Below are positions 1 to 5,219 of a DNA stretch of 5,219 nucleotides, piece after piece; position 1 is the stretch's first letter; each line of letters begins with the position of its first letter. The DNA is taken from the NCBI GenBank assembly GCA_021825785.1, contig JAKAGP010000166.1:1-5219 (forward strand), written 5' to 3'. Both the position numbers and the translations under genes were made by a program. This DNA comes from Nitrospirota bacterium. Lineage in GTDB: Bacteria; Nitrospirota; Thermodesulfovibrionia; Thermodesulfovibrionales; JdFR-88. The notes below the pieces were generated by a model. That model was not told the origin of the DNA. It made no database searches and worked only from the letters and a program-made list of their open reading frames with translations.

Positions 1-7
1 GGGTATG

Positions 8-1594
8 TTATTTCTTTTTTTGCCCGGCAGAGGTCATGGCCCATTCGATGATGGACTGTTCCAGTGCCTCCATGGTGGCCGTCTCCGGCATTATATCCAC
101 GGAGAGGCCGGCCTCTTTCACTTTTTTTGCGGTCACCGGCCCTATTGCGGCTATCGCGATGCCTTCAAGCAGGTCCTTTGCCTCATTCCCCAGCATCTCC
201 ATGAAATTTGTGAAAGTTGCTCCGCTTGTGAAAGTGGCGACGGTGATCCTGCCTTCCTTCATGAAACGTTTTAGTCTCTTGCCGCTGGCCTCCGGCCTCA
301 CCGCCCGGTATACCGGGGGCACGTCTATATGGCCGCCCATCTCCCTGACTTTTTCAGGAAAGACCTCCCGCGCTTCCTGGGCGCGGGGAAGGAGAAAACG
401 CATGCCCTCAAGTTTTTTCCCGCTTTCCTCAGGAGCGTCTTTCAACCCGGCGAATGATCTTATGAGGCCCTCCGCCCTGAACTCCTCCGGCACCATGTCC
501 ACCTTCAGGCAGAAACCCTTAACCGCCTCCGCCGTCTTGGGGCCCACTGCGCATATTTTTGCGCCGCCCAGGCAGCGGATGTCCATTCCAAGCTCCCGAA
601 GCCGTTCAAAGAAGAATTTTACCCCCTTTGCGCTTGTGAAAACGATCCAGTCATAGGAGTTGGCCTTGCCGAGCGCTTCATCAAGGGGCTGCCAGGTTTC
701 GGGCGGGACGATCTCAAAGGTGGGGAACTCCATGACCTCCGCCCCCATGTCCTCAAGCATCTCGAACCCGGAGCTATGCTCCCTGGTAAGGAGAATCCGC
801 TGGCCGAAGAGCGGCTTTTGCTCATACCACCTGAGTTTTTCCCTGAGCTTTACAACCTCACCTATCACCATTACCGCCGGGGGCTTGATCTGGTTTTCCT
901 TCATCACCCCGGCGATCTCGCCCAGGGTGCTTACAATGGTCCTTTGCTCCGGCCTTGTGCCCCACCTTATGACGGCAACAGGGGTTTCCGGGGGTTTTCC
1001 GTTTGCCATAAGCTTGCCGGTGAGCACATCCACGTTCTTGACGGCCATGAGGAAGACCAGCGTCCCTACGCCCGTGGCCAGTTTTTCCCAGGCTATGGCT
1101 GAACCCTCTTTTGTGATGTCCTCATAACCGGGTATCACAGCGAACGAGGAGGATATCTTTCTGTGCGTAAGCGGTATGCCCGCGTAAGCCGGAGCGGCAA
1201 CGGATGAGCTCACACCGGGCACTACTTCGAACTCAAGCCCCTCGTCCACAAGGGCGCAGGCCTCCTCTCCGCCCCGCCCGAAGACGAACGGATCTCCTCC
1301 CTTAAGCCTGCATACGGTCTTTCCGCTTTTGGCCCTGTCCACGAGCAAGGCGTTAATGTCTTCCTGGCTCATCGTGTGATGGCCTCCGCGCTTGCCCGCG
1401 TAGATGAACTCCGCGTCCTTCTTTATGTAATTGAGCACCTGGGCATTCAGGTGGTAATCGTAGACTACGACGTCAGCCTTCCTGAGGCACTTCAGCCCCC
1501 GTATGGTCATAAGACCGATGTCCCCGGGGCCCGCTCCCACCAGAAATACTTTTCCTTTTTTGTCTTTTTTATCCATGACCATTGATTTTAACAT
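8..1594 (-). CDS. cobA-hemD: Fused uroporphyrinogen-III C-methyltransferase / uroporphyrinogen-III synthase (CobA-HemD)
   Basis: Bifunctional cytoplasmic tetrapyrrole enzyme, 528 aa from the chosen start. Residues about 16-260 are a CobA/SUMT domain, which methylates uroporphyrinogen III at C2 and C7 with SAM to give precorrin-2. Visible motifs are VGAGPGD (19-25), RLKGGDPFVFGRGGEE (96-111) and VVPGVSSSVAAPAYAGIPLTHR region (124-145). Residues about 264-525 are a HemD domain, which closes hydroxymethylbilane to uroporphyrinogen III; it shows RILLTRE, DWIVFTSAKGV and an AVGPKTAEAV segment. Such fusions are known in several phyla. The reading frame stays open up to 1651, but the ATG at 1594 is the only candidate start with a Shine-Dalgarno-like sequence (GAGG at 1604-1607, 9-nt spacer). 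ATGs at 1582 and 1576 are also possible and would not change the domains. The usual GHED-type segment reads PGYED. It lies 78 bases downstream of tyrS on the same strand, with no obvious terminator between. The TAA stop is at 8-10, so the gene is complete. Function is very likely; the exact start is uncertain. Confidence 0.95.
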   Translation of the reverse strand: MLKSMVMDKKDKKGKVFLVGAGPGDIGLMTIRGLKCLRKADVVVYDYHLNAQVLNYIKKDAEFIYAGKRGGHHTMSQEDINALLVDRAKSGKTVCRLKGGDPFVFGRGGEEACALVDEGLEFEVVPGVSSSVAAPAYAGIPLTHRKISSSFAVIPGYEDITKEGSAIAWEKLATGVGTLVFLMAVKNVDVLTGKLMANGKPPETPVAVIRWGTRPEQRTIVSTLGEIAGVMKENQIKPPAVMVIGEVVKLREKLRWYEQKPLFGQRILLTREHSSGFEMLEDMGAEVMEFPTFEIVPPETWQPLDEALGKANSYDWIVFTSAKGVKFFFERLRELGMDIRCLGGAKICAVGPKTAEAVKGFCLKVDMVPEEFRAEGLIRSFAGLKDAPEESGKKLEGMRFLLPRAQEAREVFPEKVREMGGHIDVPPVYRAVRPEASGKRLKRFMKEGRITVATFTSGATFTNFMEMLGNEAKDLLEGIAIAAIGPVTAKKVKEAGLSVDIMPETATMEALEQSIIEWAMTSAGQKKK

Positions 1595-1672
1595 GTAAGC
1601 GGGCCTCATGAGAAAAACAAACAAAAACACATGCGGAGGCGCCCGGAACATTTTTTTGGTGAAACTAAAAGG

Positions 1673-2878
1673 TCAAACCGGCTCTATCTTTAAAAAGCGC
1701 CTCTTGCCGACGGCGATCAGGTAACTGCCCTTCGGGAGTTTTAATTCAACGTCTGAAACTTTTACTTTTTCCCCATCTATTTTCACGCCGCCCTGTTCAA
1801 TGAGCCTGCGGGCCTCAGAGACGCTTTGGGCCAGCCCCGAGAGCCTCAGTATCCTGGGAAGCCACATAAGCTCTTCCTCCCACGCCATTTTAAAGACCGG
1901 TATCTCATCCGGGACCTCTTTTTTCCGGAACACCAGTTCGAACCCTTCTTTTGCCTTCAGGGCTTCATCCTTCCCGTGGTATCTCTCCGTTATCTCAAGG
2001 GCAAGGGCCTCTTTTGCCTTCATCGGATGCATCATGCCATTGGCTATTTCATTTCTCAGTTTTAAAAGCTCCTCATTCGATATGTGGCTTAAAAGCTCGT
2101 AGTAGCGGAGCATAAGCTCGTCCGTTATGGACATTATCTTGCCGAACATCTCCTGGGGTGGTTCTGTGATCCCAATGTAATTGCCCAGGCTCTTGGACAT
2201 CTTTTTTGCCCCGTCCAGCCCCTCAAGCAGAGGCATGAGCACGATGCTCTGCGGGGCCTGTCCGTATGCCTTCTGCAGTTCCCTGCCCACGATGAGATTG
2301 AATTTCTGGTCAGTGCCTCCTAGTTCGATGTCAGCCTTCAGGTGGACGGAATCGTATCCCTGGATAAGGGGATAGAGAAACTCATGTATGCCGATAGGGG
2401 TCTGGCCCTGGAAGCGCTGCTTGAAATCCTCGCGCTCAAGCATCCTGGCCACCGTGTACTGGCTGGTAAGCCTGATGAACTCCTCCGGCTTAAGGTTGCC
2501 GATCCAGTGGGAATTGAACTCCACGCGCGTCTTTTCCGCATCCAGGATCCTGAATATCTGCTCTTTGTAAGTAAGGGCGTTTCTGGCGGCGTCCTCGCTG
2601 GTAAGCGGCTTTCTGGTCTCGCTCTTGCCGGTGGGGTCGCCGATCATCCCCGTAAAATCCCCGATAAGGAATATGAGCTCATGGCCAAGGTCCTGCAGCT
2701 GCCGCATCTTTTCCATGAGAACGGTGTGGCCTAGATGGATGTCCGGGGCGGTGGGGTCAAAGCCCGCTTTCACGCGCAGGGGCACGCCCCGTTCGAGCTT
2801 TTTTAAAAGCTCCTCCTGGACGATGATCTCGGACGCGCCTCTTTTTATTATCTCTAACTGTTTAATGGCTTCAAGCAT
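1673..2878 (-). CDS. tyrS: Tyrosyl-tRNA synthetase (TyrRS)
   Basis: Class I aminoacyl-tRNA synthetase that charges tRNA-Tyr with tyrosine using ATP in the cytoplasm. It has 401 aa, the usual size for bacterial TyrRS. The Rossmann catalytic domain carries [14 protein letters not shown] (38-51) with the HIGH-type signature as [16 protein letters not shown] (73-84), the tyrosine/tRNA-site segment YPLIQGYDS (169-177), GGTDQKFN (187-194) and a canonical KMSKS loop (226-230). The C-terminal 60 residues ([19 protein letters not shown] and following) form an S4-type RNA-binding domain. KMSKS rather than KFGKT, and the overall shape, suggest the TyrZ/Haemophilus-like TyrRS subgroup. The ATG at 2878 fits the family N-terminus ([13 protein letters not shown]). 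No Shine-Dalgarno sequence is visible before it; the upstream bases are an A-rich run. It is first gene of the minus-strand unit, followed by cobA-hemD. All catalytic motifs are intact. Confidence 0.97.
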   Translation of the reverse strand: MLEAIKQLEIIKRGASEIIVQEELLKKLERGVPLRVKAGFDPTAPDIHLGHTVLMEKMRQLQDLGHELIFLIGDFTGMIGDPTGKSETRKPLTSEDAARNALTYKEQIFRILDAEKTRVEFNSHWIGNLKPEEFIRLTSQYTVARMLEREDFKQRFQGQTPIGIHEFLYPLIQGYDSVHLKADIELGGTDQKFNLIVGRELQKAYGQAPQSIVLMPLLEGLDGAKKMSKSLGNYIGITEPPQEMFGKIMSITDELMLRYYELLSHISNEELLKLRNEIANGMMHPMKAKEALALEITERYHGKDEALKAKEGFELVFRKKEVPDEIPVFKMAWEEELMWLPRILRLSGLAQSVSEARRLIEQGGVKIDGEKVKVSDVELKLPKGSYLIAVGKRRFLKIEPV

Positions 2879-2904
2879 GGTTTTTGTTTTTTATCTTGTC
2901 CGTT

Positions 2905-2934
2905 ATGATATATCCGGCGGGTTATTCGGGTCAA
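2905..2934 (-). promoter_or_regulatory. Putative sigma-70 promoter of tyrS(-cobA-hemD)
   Basis: Read on the minus strand, a -35 box TTGACC (complement of 2929-2934, 5/6 to consensus) is followed after 18 bases by TATCAT (complement of 2905-2910, 5/6). Transcription would start near 2898, giving a leader of about 20 nt with no evident ribosome-binding site. The -10 region overlaps a GATATATC palindrome (2907-2914). This is a prediction from sequence only. Confidence 0.5.
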
Positions 2935-2949
2935 TGCCATTGGGTCAAT
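2928..2949. repeat. Tandem ATTGACCC direct repeat upstream of tyrS
   Basis: The octamer GGGTCAAT occurs at 2928-2935 and again at 2942-2949, a period of 14 bases; on the minus strand both read ATTGACCC. The promoter-proximal copy contains the proposed tyrS -35 box and the distal copy lies just upstream of it. It may be a regulator site or a duplicated -35 element, or chance. No regulator can be named. Confidence 0.4.
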
Positions 2950-2976
2950 TGTTATCGCTGGTAAAAAATTTAATAT
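2949..2976 (+). promoter_or_regulatory. Weak candidate promoter of ald
   Basis: TTGTTA (2949-2954) and TAATAT (2971-2976) are spaced 16 bases apart, each matching 4/6 of the sigma-70 consensus, in an A/T-rich patch. A start near 2983 would leave a leader of about 50 nt containing two short hairpins and the ald ribosome-binding site. The match is weak, and other placements such as TTTAAT at 2969 are possible. Confidence 0.3.
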
Positions 2977-2983
2977 TTCTTGA

Positions 2984-3015
2984 AGCGCGGGGCGCTATCT
3001 GATATTTTTTATCAG
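2984..3015 (+). promoter_or_regulatory. Two adjacent short hairpins in the ald leader
   Basis: AGCGC (2984-2988) pairs with GCGCT (2992-2996) across a GGG loop. CTGATA (2999-3004) pairs with TATCAG (3010-3015) across a TTTTT loop. Both stems are perfect, and the second ends four bases before the AAGGAG ribosome-binding site. They could stabilise or tune the ald mRNA, or the second could be a DNA operator. No riboswitch class is recognised, and there is no 3' T-run to make it a standard terminator. Confidence 0.35.
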
Positions 3016-3018
3016 AAT

Positions 3019-3024
3019 AAGGAG
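3019..3024 (+). promoter_or_regulatory. Ribosome-binding site of ald
   Basis: A perfect AAGGAG lies 8 bases before the ATG at 3033. It fixes the ald start and is the strongest Shine-Dalgarno sequence in the window, in contrast to tyrS and the ArsR gene, which show none. Confidence 0.85.
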
Positions 3025-3032
3025 ATGAGCAC

Positions 3033-4178
3033 ATGGTAATAGGAGTGCCCGCGGAGATCAAAAAGGAAGAGCACCGGGTAAGCCTGACCCCGGAAGGGGC
3101 AGCGGAGCTTGCCGGTCTTGGGCACACGGTGCTCGTTGAAAAAAACGCCGGTCTGGGCAGCGGGTTTTCCGATGAGCTTTACAGGGCGTCCGGCGCACGG
3201 ATCGCTGATAGAGAATCCATATGGAACACAGCGGACCTGATAGTGAAGGTGAAGGAGCCGCTGCCGGAGGAATACGGATTTTTAAGGAAGGGACAGCTCC
3301 TTTTTACCTACCTTCACCTGGCCGCAAACCCCGGCCTTGCGAAGGCCCTTCTTGCAAGCGGCGTTTCCGCGTTTGCCTACGAAACCCTTGAGGAGGGCGG
3401 CAGGCTGCCGCTTCTGGCCCCCATGAGCGTGATCGCTGGGAGGATGGCCCCCCTTATGGGTGCGTATTATTTGCAGGAGAGCAAAGGGGGAAGCGGCGTT
3501 TTTGCGGCCGGGGCGGCCGGCGTTCCGCCCGCCAACTGTCTTATACTCGGGGCCGGCACCGCCGGGACCAACGCGGCCCGCGTGGCCTCCGCTGTCGGAA
3601 TGGACACGACCGTCATTAACATAACGGCGGGCAGGCTCAGGGCGATAGATGAGATGTTTCTGGGCAGGGTAAAGACCCTTGCCCTCACCCGCAGCGGCCT
3701 CGTGGAGGCACTGAAGCAAGCCGATGTCGTGATAGGCGCCGTCCTTGTGCCGGGGGCCAAGGCGCCGGTGCTTATAGACAGAGAGGCGCTCCGGGTAATG
3801 AAGAAAGGCTCCGTGATCGTGGACATATCCGTAGACCAGGGCGGCACGGCGGAGACCTCGAGGCCCACCACCCATGACGCTCCCGTTTACGAGGTTGACG
3901 GCATCATCCACTACTGCGTTGCCAACATGCCGGGAGCCTACCCAAGGACCTCAACGCTCGCCCTTACAAACTCCACCCTGCCGTATATAAAATTGCTGGC
4001 CGGCGTGGAAAAAGGTTTTTTGTTTTTGGATGACCTCCTTAAAAAAAGTGCTCCCCTGAGAAGCGCGCTGAACGTCTATAAAGGCAGGGTCGTCCATCCC
4101 GCGGCAGCCTTGTCTCTGGGATTTGAACCTGCGGCTATAGAGTACCTCTCGACTGCAAAAGAAAAAAACAAAAAATAA
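3033..4178 (+). CDS. ald: Alanine dehydrogenase
   Basis: Cytoplasmic enzyme of the AlaDH/PNT family that reversibly deaminates L-alanine to pyruvate and ammonia with a nicotinamide cofactor. It has 381 aa, about ten longer than typical. The N-terminus [18 protein letters not shown] is characteristic. Family numbering (Mycobacterium Ald) maps to substrate and catalytic residues Arg15, Lys74 ([10 protein letters not shown]), His95 (FTYLHLAA) and Asp268 (DISVDQGG). The dinucleotide-binding GxGxxG is at 173-178 ([11 protein letters not shown]). Other signatures are [11 protein letters not shown] (235-245) and HYCVANMPG (293-301). Departures: the acidic residue that usually ends the second Rossmann strand and holds the cofactor ribose (Asp198 in M. 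tuberculosis Ald) is Asn196, the usual Cys after DQGG is Thr272, and the SEVAGRM segment reads SVIAGRM. The C-terminal tail is lysine-rich. It is transcribed divergently from tyrS. PNT alpha subunit is excluded by the Ald-specific motifs and length. No terminator is visible after the TAA. Confidence 0.95.
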   Translation: MVIGVPAEIKKEEHRVSLTPEGAAELAGLGHTVLVEKNAGLGSGFSDELYRASGARIADRESIWNTADLIVKVKEPLPEEYGFLRKGQLLFTYLHLAANPGLAKALLASGVSAFAYETLEEGGRLPLLAPMSVIAGRMAPLMGAYYLQESKGGSGVFAAGAAGVPPANCLILGAGTAGTNAARVASAVGMDTTVINITAGRLRAIDEMFLGRVKTLALTRSGLVEALKQADVVIGAVLVPGAKAPVLIDREALRVMKKGSVIVDISVDQGGTAETSRPTTHDAPVYEVDGIIHYCVANMPGAYPRTSTLALTNSTLPYIKLLAGVEKGFLFLDDLLKKSAPLRSALNVYKGRVVHPAAALSLGFEPAAIEYLSTAKEKNKK

Positions 4179-4222
4179 GACCTTCCAGGATCCGAAAAAT
4201 GTAAGAGAAAAAACCGCTTTAA

Positions 4223-4243
4223 CCGCGCTCATCCGCGCTGAGC
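4223..4243. repeat. Short direct and inverted repeat in the ald-arsR gap
   Basis: CCGCGCT is repeated at 4223-4229 and 4233-4239, with a 10-base period. Overlapping it, GCTCA (4227-4231) is inverted as TGAGC (4239-4243) around a 7-base loop. An ATATAAT run follows rather than a T-tract, so this is not a typical intrinsic terminator. It may be an operator or a weak hairpin ending the ald transcript. Confidence 0.3.
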
Positions 4244-4267
4244 ATATAATCGAAAACACAAAAACTG

Positions 4268-4298
4268 TTGACACGACATATCTAATTGTGGTTATATG
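4268..4298 (+). promoter_or_regulatory. Promoter and possible operator of the arsR-tolC operon
   Basis: A perfect -35 TTGACA (4268-4273) is followed by TATATG (4293-4298, 19-base spacer, 4/6) or TATGAT (4295-4300, 21 bases, 5/6). Long spacers are typical of metal-regulated promoters, but the -10 assignment is uncertain. An inverted repeat CATAT (4277-4281) / ATATG (4294-4298), with 12 bases between, lies between and over the promoter boxes, where a dimeric ArsR-family repressor would block RNA polymerase. Operator role is inferred from position, not from a consensus match. Confidence 0.5.
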
Positions 4299-4306
4299 AT
4301 TATGTT

Positions 4307-4744
4307 ATGAATGAGCATTTAAGGGTTTTCAGGGCGCTGTCTGACGAGACCAGGTTGAGGATCCTTCTGCTGGTATCGGGACGGGAGCTTTGCGTCTGCC
4401 AGATAATGGCGGTGCTGGGGACCTCCCAGCCCCTTGTTTCCAGGAACCTGAACCTCCTTAAAGCGGCGGGTTTTCTGCTGTCCCGGAGGGAAAAGAAGCT
4501 GATGTTCTACAAGCTCCGGCCAGACCTTGAGGCCCACGGACTGGGGTTTGCCGGCGATATATTGAAGGACCTGGCCCGGACGGAACGGGCGGCGGAGGAC
4601 CGGAGTTGCCTCCAGGAGTGCCAGGAGTTCCAGAAGACCACGGGCCGGTGCGATATGAAGTCTTTCAGGGAGTTCATAAGAAAAAAGAAAAAGCTTTCGT
4701 CCGGAAACGGGGCGGGAGCGGAAAGTCCTGGTGCGAGGAGATGA
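4307..4744 (+). CDS. ArsR/SmtB-family metalloid-responsive transcriptional repressor
   Basis: Winged helix-turn-helix repressor of 145 aa, predicted to release DNA on binding As(III)/Sb(III) or a thiophilic metal. The N-terminal FRALSDETRLRILLLV (8-23) is the classic ArsR dimer/HTH entry. ELCVCQI (27-33) gives the Cys29-Cys31 pair equivalent to Cys32/Cys34 of E. coli ArsR; the third E. coli cysteine (Cys37) is Met34 here. The recognition helix is SQPLVSRNLNLLKAAG (40-55), with Asn where SRHL is usual, and the wing is SRREKKLMFYKL. The C-terminal extension adds Cys101, Cys105 and Cys115 and a basic stretch RKKKK. The ATG at 4307 is preferred; a TTG at 4286 is open in frame but sits inside the promoter. 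No ribosome-binding site precedes 4307 and the predicted transcription start is within a few bases, so it may be leaderless. Its TGA overlaps the next gene's ATG, implying that it controls that efflux gene. The ligand is inferred, and no ars genes are seen in the window. Confidence 0.9.
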   Translation: MNEHLRVFRALSDETRLRILLLVSGRELCVCQIMAVLGTSQPLVSRNLNLLKAAGFLLSRREKKLMFYKLRPDLEAHGLGFAGDILKDLARTERAAEDRSCLQECQEFQKTTGRCDMKSFREFIRKKKKLSSGNGAGAESPGARR

Positions 4745-5219
4745 TATCCCGTAAATTTTTTCTTTTACGCGTTTTTTCTTCTTTTTTTTATTTTTCATTT
4801 TATTTTCTTTTTTCATTCTTTTTCCTTGCCCTGACGGCAGGGTCTGTCCGCATGGTCTTCGCGCAGGAAAATCCTTCTGCATCCGTGAAGGCAAATCCGC
4901 GGATGGACCTCCACCAGGCGGTGGAGACCGCCTTAAAGGAAAATCCCCGCATCAAGGCCGGCCATTGGGCGGTCAAGGCCGCAAAGGAAGGCGTGGGGGT
5001 TTCGAAAGGACATTTTTATCCGTCCCTGTCCTTTGAAAGCCGTTATATGCGCACGGACAACCCCACGTATGTCTTCATGGCGAAGCTGGACCAGCAGAGG
5101 TTTGCGGCATCCGATTTTCAGATAAGCTCCCTGAACTCCCCGCCCGCCATAAATGATTTCCAGGACAGCTTCAGGCTGGACCAGGTGATCTATTCCAGAA
5201 GGCTCATCGCCGGTGAGAG
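4741..5219 (+). CDS. TolC-family outer-membrane efflux protein, N-terminal part (cut by window end)
   Basis: Partial gene: 159 codons are visible and the frame is open to the window edge. It overlaps the repressor's stop as ATGA (4741-4744), so translation is probably coupled; a GAGGAG at 4735-4740 abuts the ATG and is too close to act normally. Residues 1-41 look like an export signal: basic SRK start, then an extremely Phe-rich hydrophobic core (13 Phe in the first 40 residues), ending VFA before Gln42, a fitting signal peptidase I site. The mature part shows the TolC-type first helical repeat, DLHQAVETALKENPRI (56-71), then an A/K/G helix and FYPSLSFESRYMRTDNP (92-108). The following segment KLDQQRFAASDFQ (115-127) and AINDFQDSFRLDQVIY recalls outer-membrane components of RND/heavy-metal efflux systems in Geobacter-like bacteria (family memory, not searched). 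Role: trimeric outer-membrane and periplasmic channel. Adaptor and pump genes are expected downstream. Confidence 0.88.
   Translation, partial: MISRKFFLLRVFSSFFYFSFYFLFSFFFLALTAGSVRMVFAQENPSASVKANPRMDLHQAVETALKENPRIKAGHWAVKAAKEGVGVSKGHFYPSLSFESRYMRTDNPTYVFMAKLDQQRFAASDFQISSLNSPPAINDFQDSFRLDQVIYSRRLIAGE

Noticed and set aside
36..656. Plus-strand open frame opposite the HemD domain
   Set aside because: Ser/Pro-rich translation without motifs or a ribosome-binding site; it is the complement of a clear HemD coding frame.
1611..1650. Possible terminator between tyrS and cobA-hemD (GC-rich patch followed by a T-rich run on the minus strand)
   Set aside because: No stem longer than about three pairs can be formed in the GC-rich patch, so it does not qualify as an intrinsic terminator.
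1595..1651. N-terminal extension of CobA-HemD starting at the ATG at 1651
   Set aside because: The 19 extra residues (Phe/Val-rich, no family match) have no ribosome-binding site before them, while the ATG at 1594 has GAGG at a suitable distance just before the conserved SUMT N-terminus.
3282..3911. Long minus-strand open frames inside ald
   Set aside because: They are antisense shadows of a GC-rich gene. The plus frame has every alanine dehydrogenase motif, and the antisense products look compositionally random.
4286..4306. TTG start that would lengthen the ArsR-family repressor by seven residues
   Set aside because: It lies between the -35 and -10 boxes of the predicted promoter, lacks a ribosome-binding site, and the added residues are not part of the ArsR fold.
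4319..4894. Open minus-strand frame with a Lys-rich stretch opposite the arsR and tolC genes
   Set aside because: The lysine run is only the complement of the T-tracts in the TolC signal peptide. The plus strand carries recognisable ArsR and TolC motifs, and the minus frame resembles no family.

Overview
The window comes from a Gram-negative bacterium: the last gene encodes a signal-peptide-bearing TolC-type outer-membrane protein. Coding regions are GC-rich and use AGG/CGG arginine codons freely. The gaps between genes and one signal-peptide stretch are strikingly A/T-rich. The fused CobA-HemD protein and the look of the TolC and TyrRS proteins recall Nitrospirota or the former Deltaproteobacteria (Geobacter-like). 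That placement rests on remembered family resemblance, not on a search, and is low confidence.

Layout. The left half (8-2878) is a minus-strand pair: tyrS (tyrosyl-tRNA synthetase) is transcribed first, followed by a fused cobA-hemD gene (uroporphyrinogen-III methyltransferase plus uroporphyrinogen-III synthase). No convincing terminator separates them, so they are probably co-transcribed from a promoter in the 154-bp divergent gap at 2879-3032. From the same gap, on the plus strand, runs ald (alanine dehydrogenase, complete) with a strong Shine-Dalgarno sequence and two short hairpins in its leader. A 128-bp A/T-rich gap follows, with a consensus TTGACA -35 element. It leads into a small ArsR/SmtB-family repressor carrying an ELCVC thiolate motif. 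The repressor's stop codon overlaps (ATGA) the start of a TolC-family efflux gene that runs off the right edge.

How the genes work together. TyrS is housekeeping translation. CobA-HemD makes uroporphyrinogen III and diverts it to precorrin-2, the branch point for siroheme, cobalamin and, in some anaerobes, alternative heme. Ald interconverts alanine and pyruvate plus ammonia. The arsR-tolC pair looks like the start of a metalloid- or metal-inducible efflux operon, whose periplasmic adaptor and inner-membrane pump would be expected just beyond position 5219.

No mobile element, CRISPR array, tRNA or rRNA was seen, and no gene-free stretch exceeds 300 bases. I found no wholly new system. The points most worth a second look are a natural Asp-to-Asn change at the cofactor-ribose position of Ald, a likely leaderless start of the ArsR gene under a promoter-overlapping inverted repeat, and a T-tract-rich, Phe-rich signal peptide in the TolC gene.
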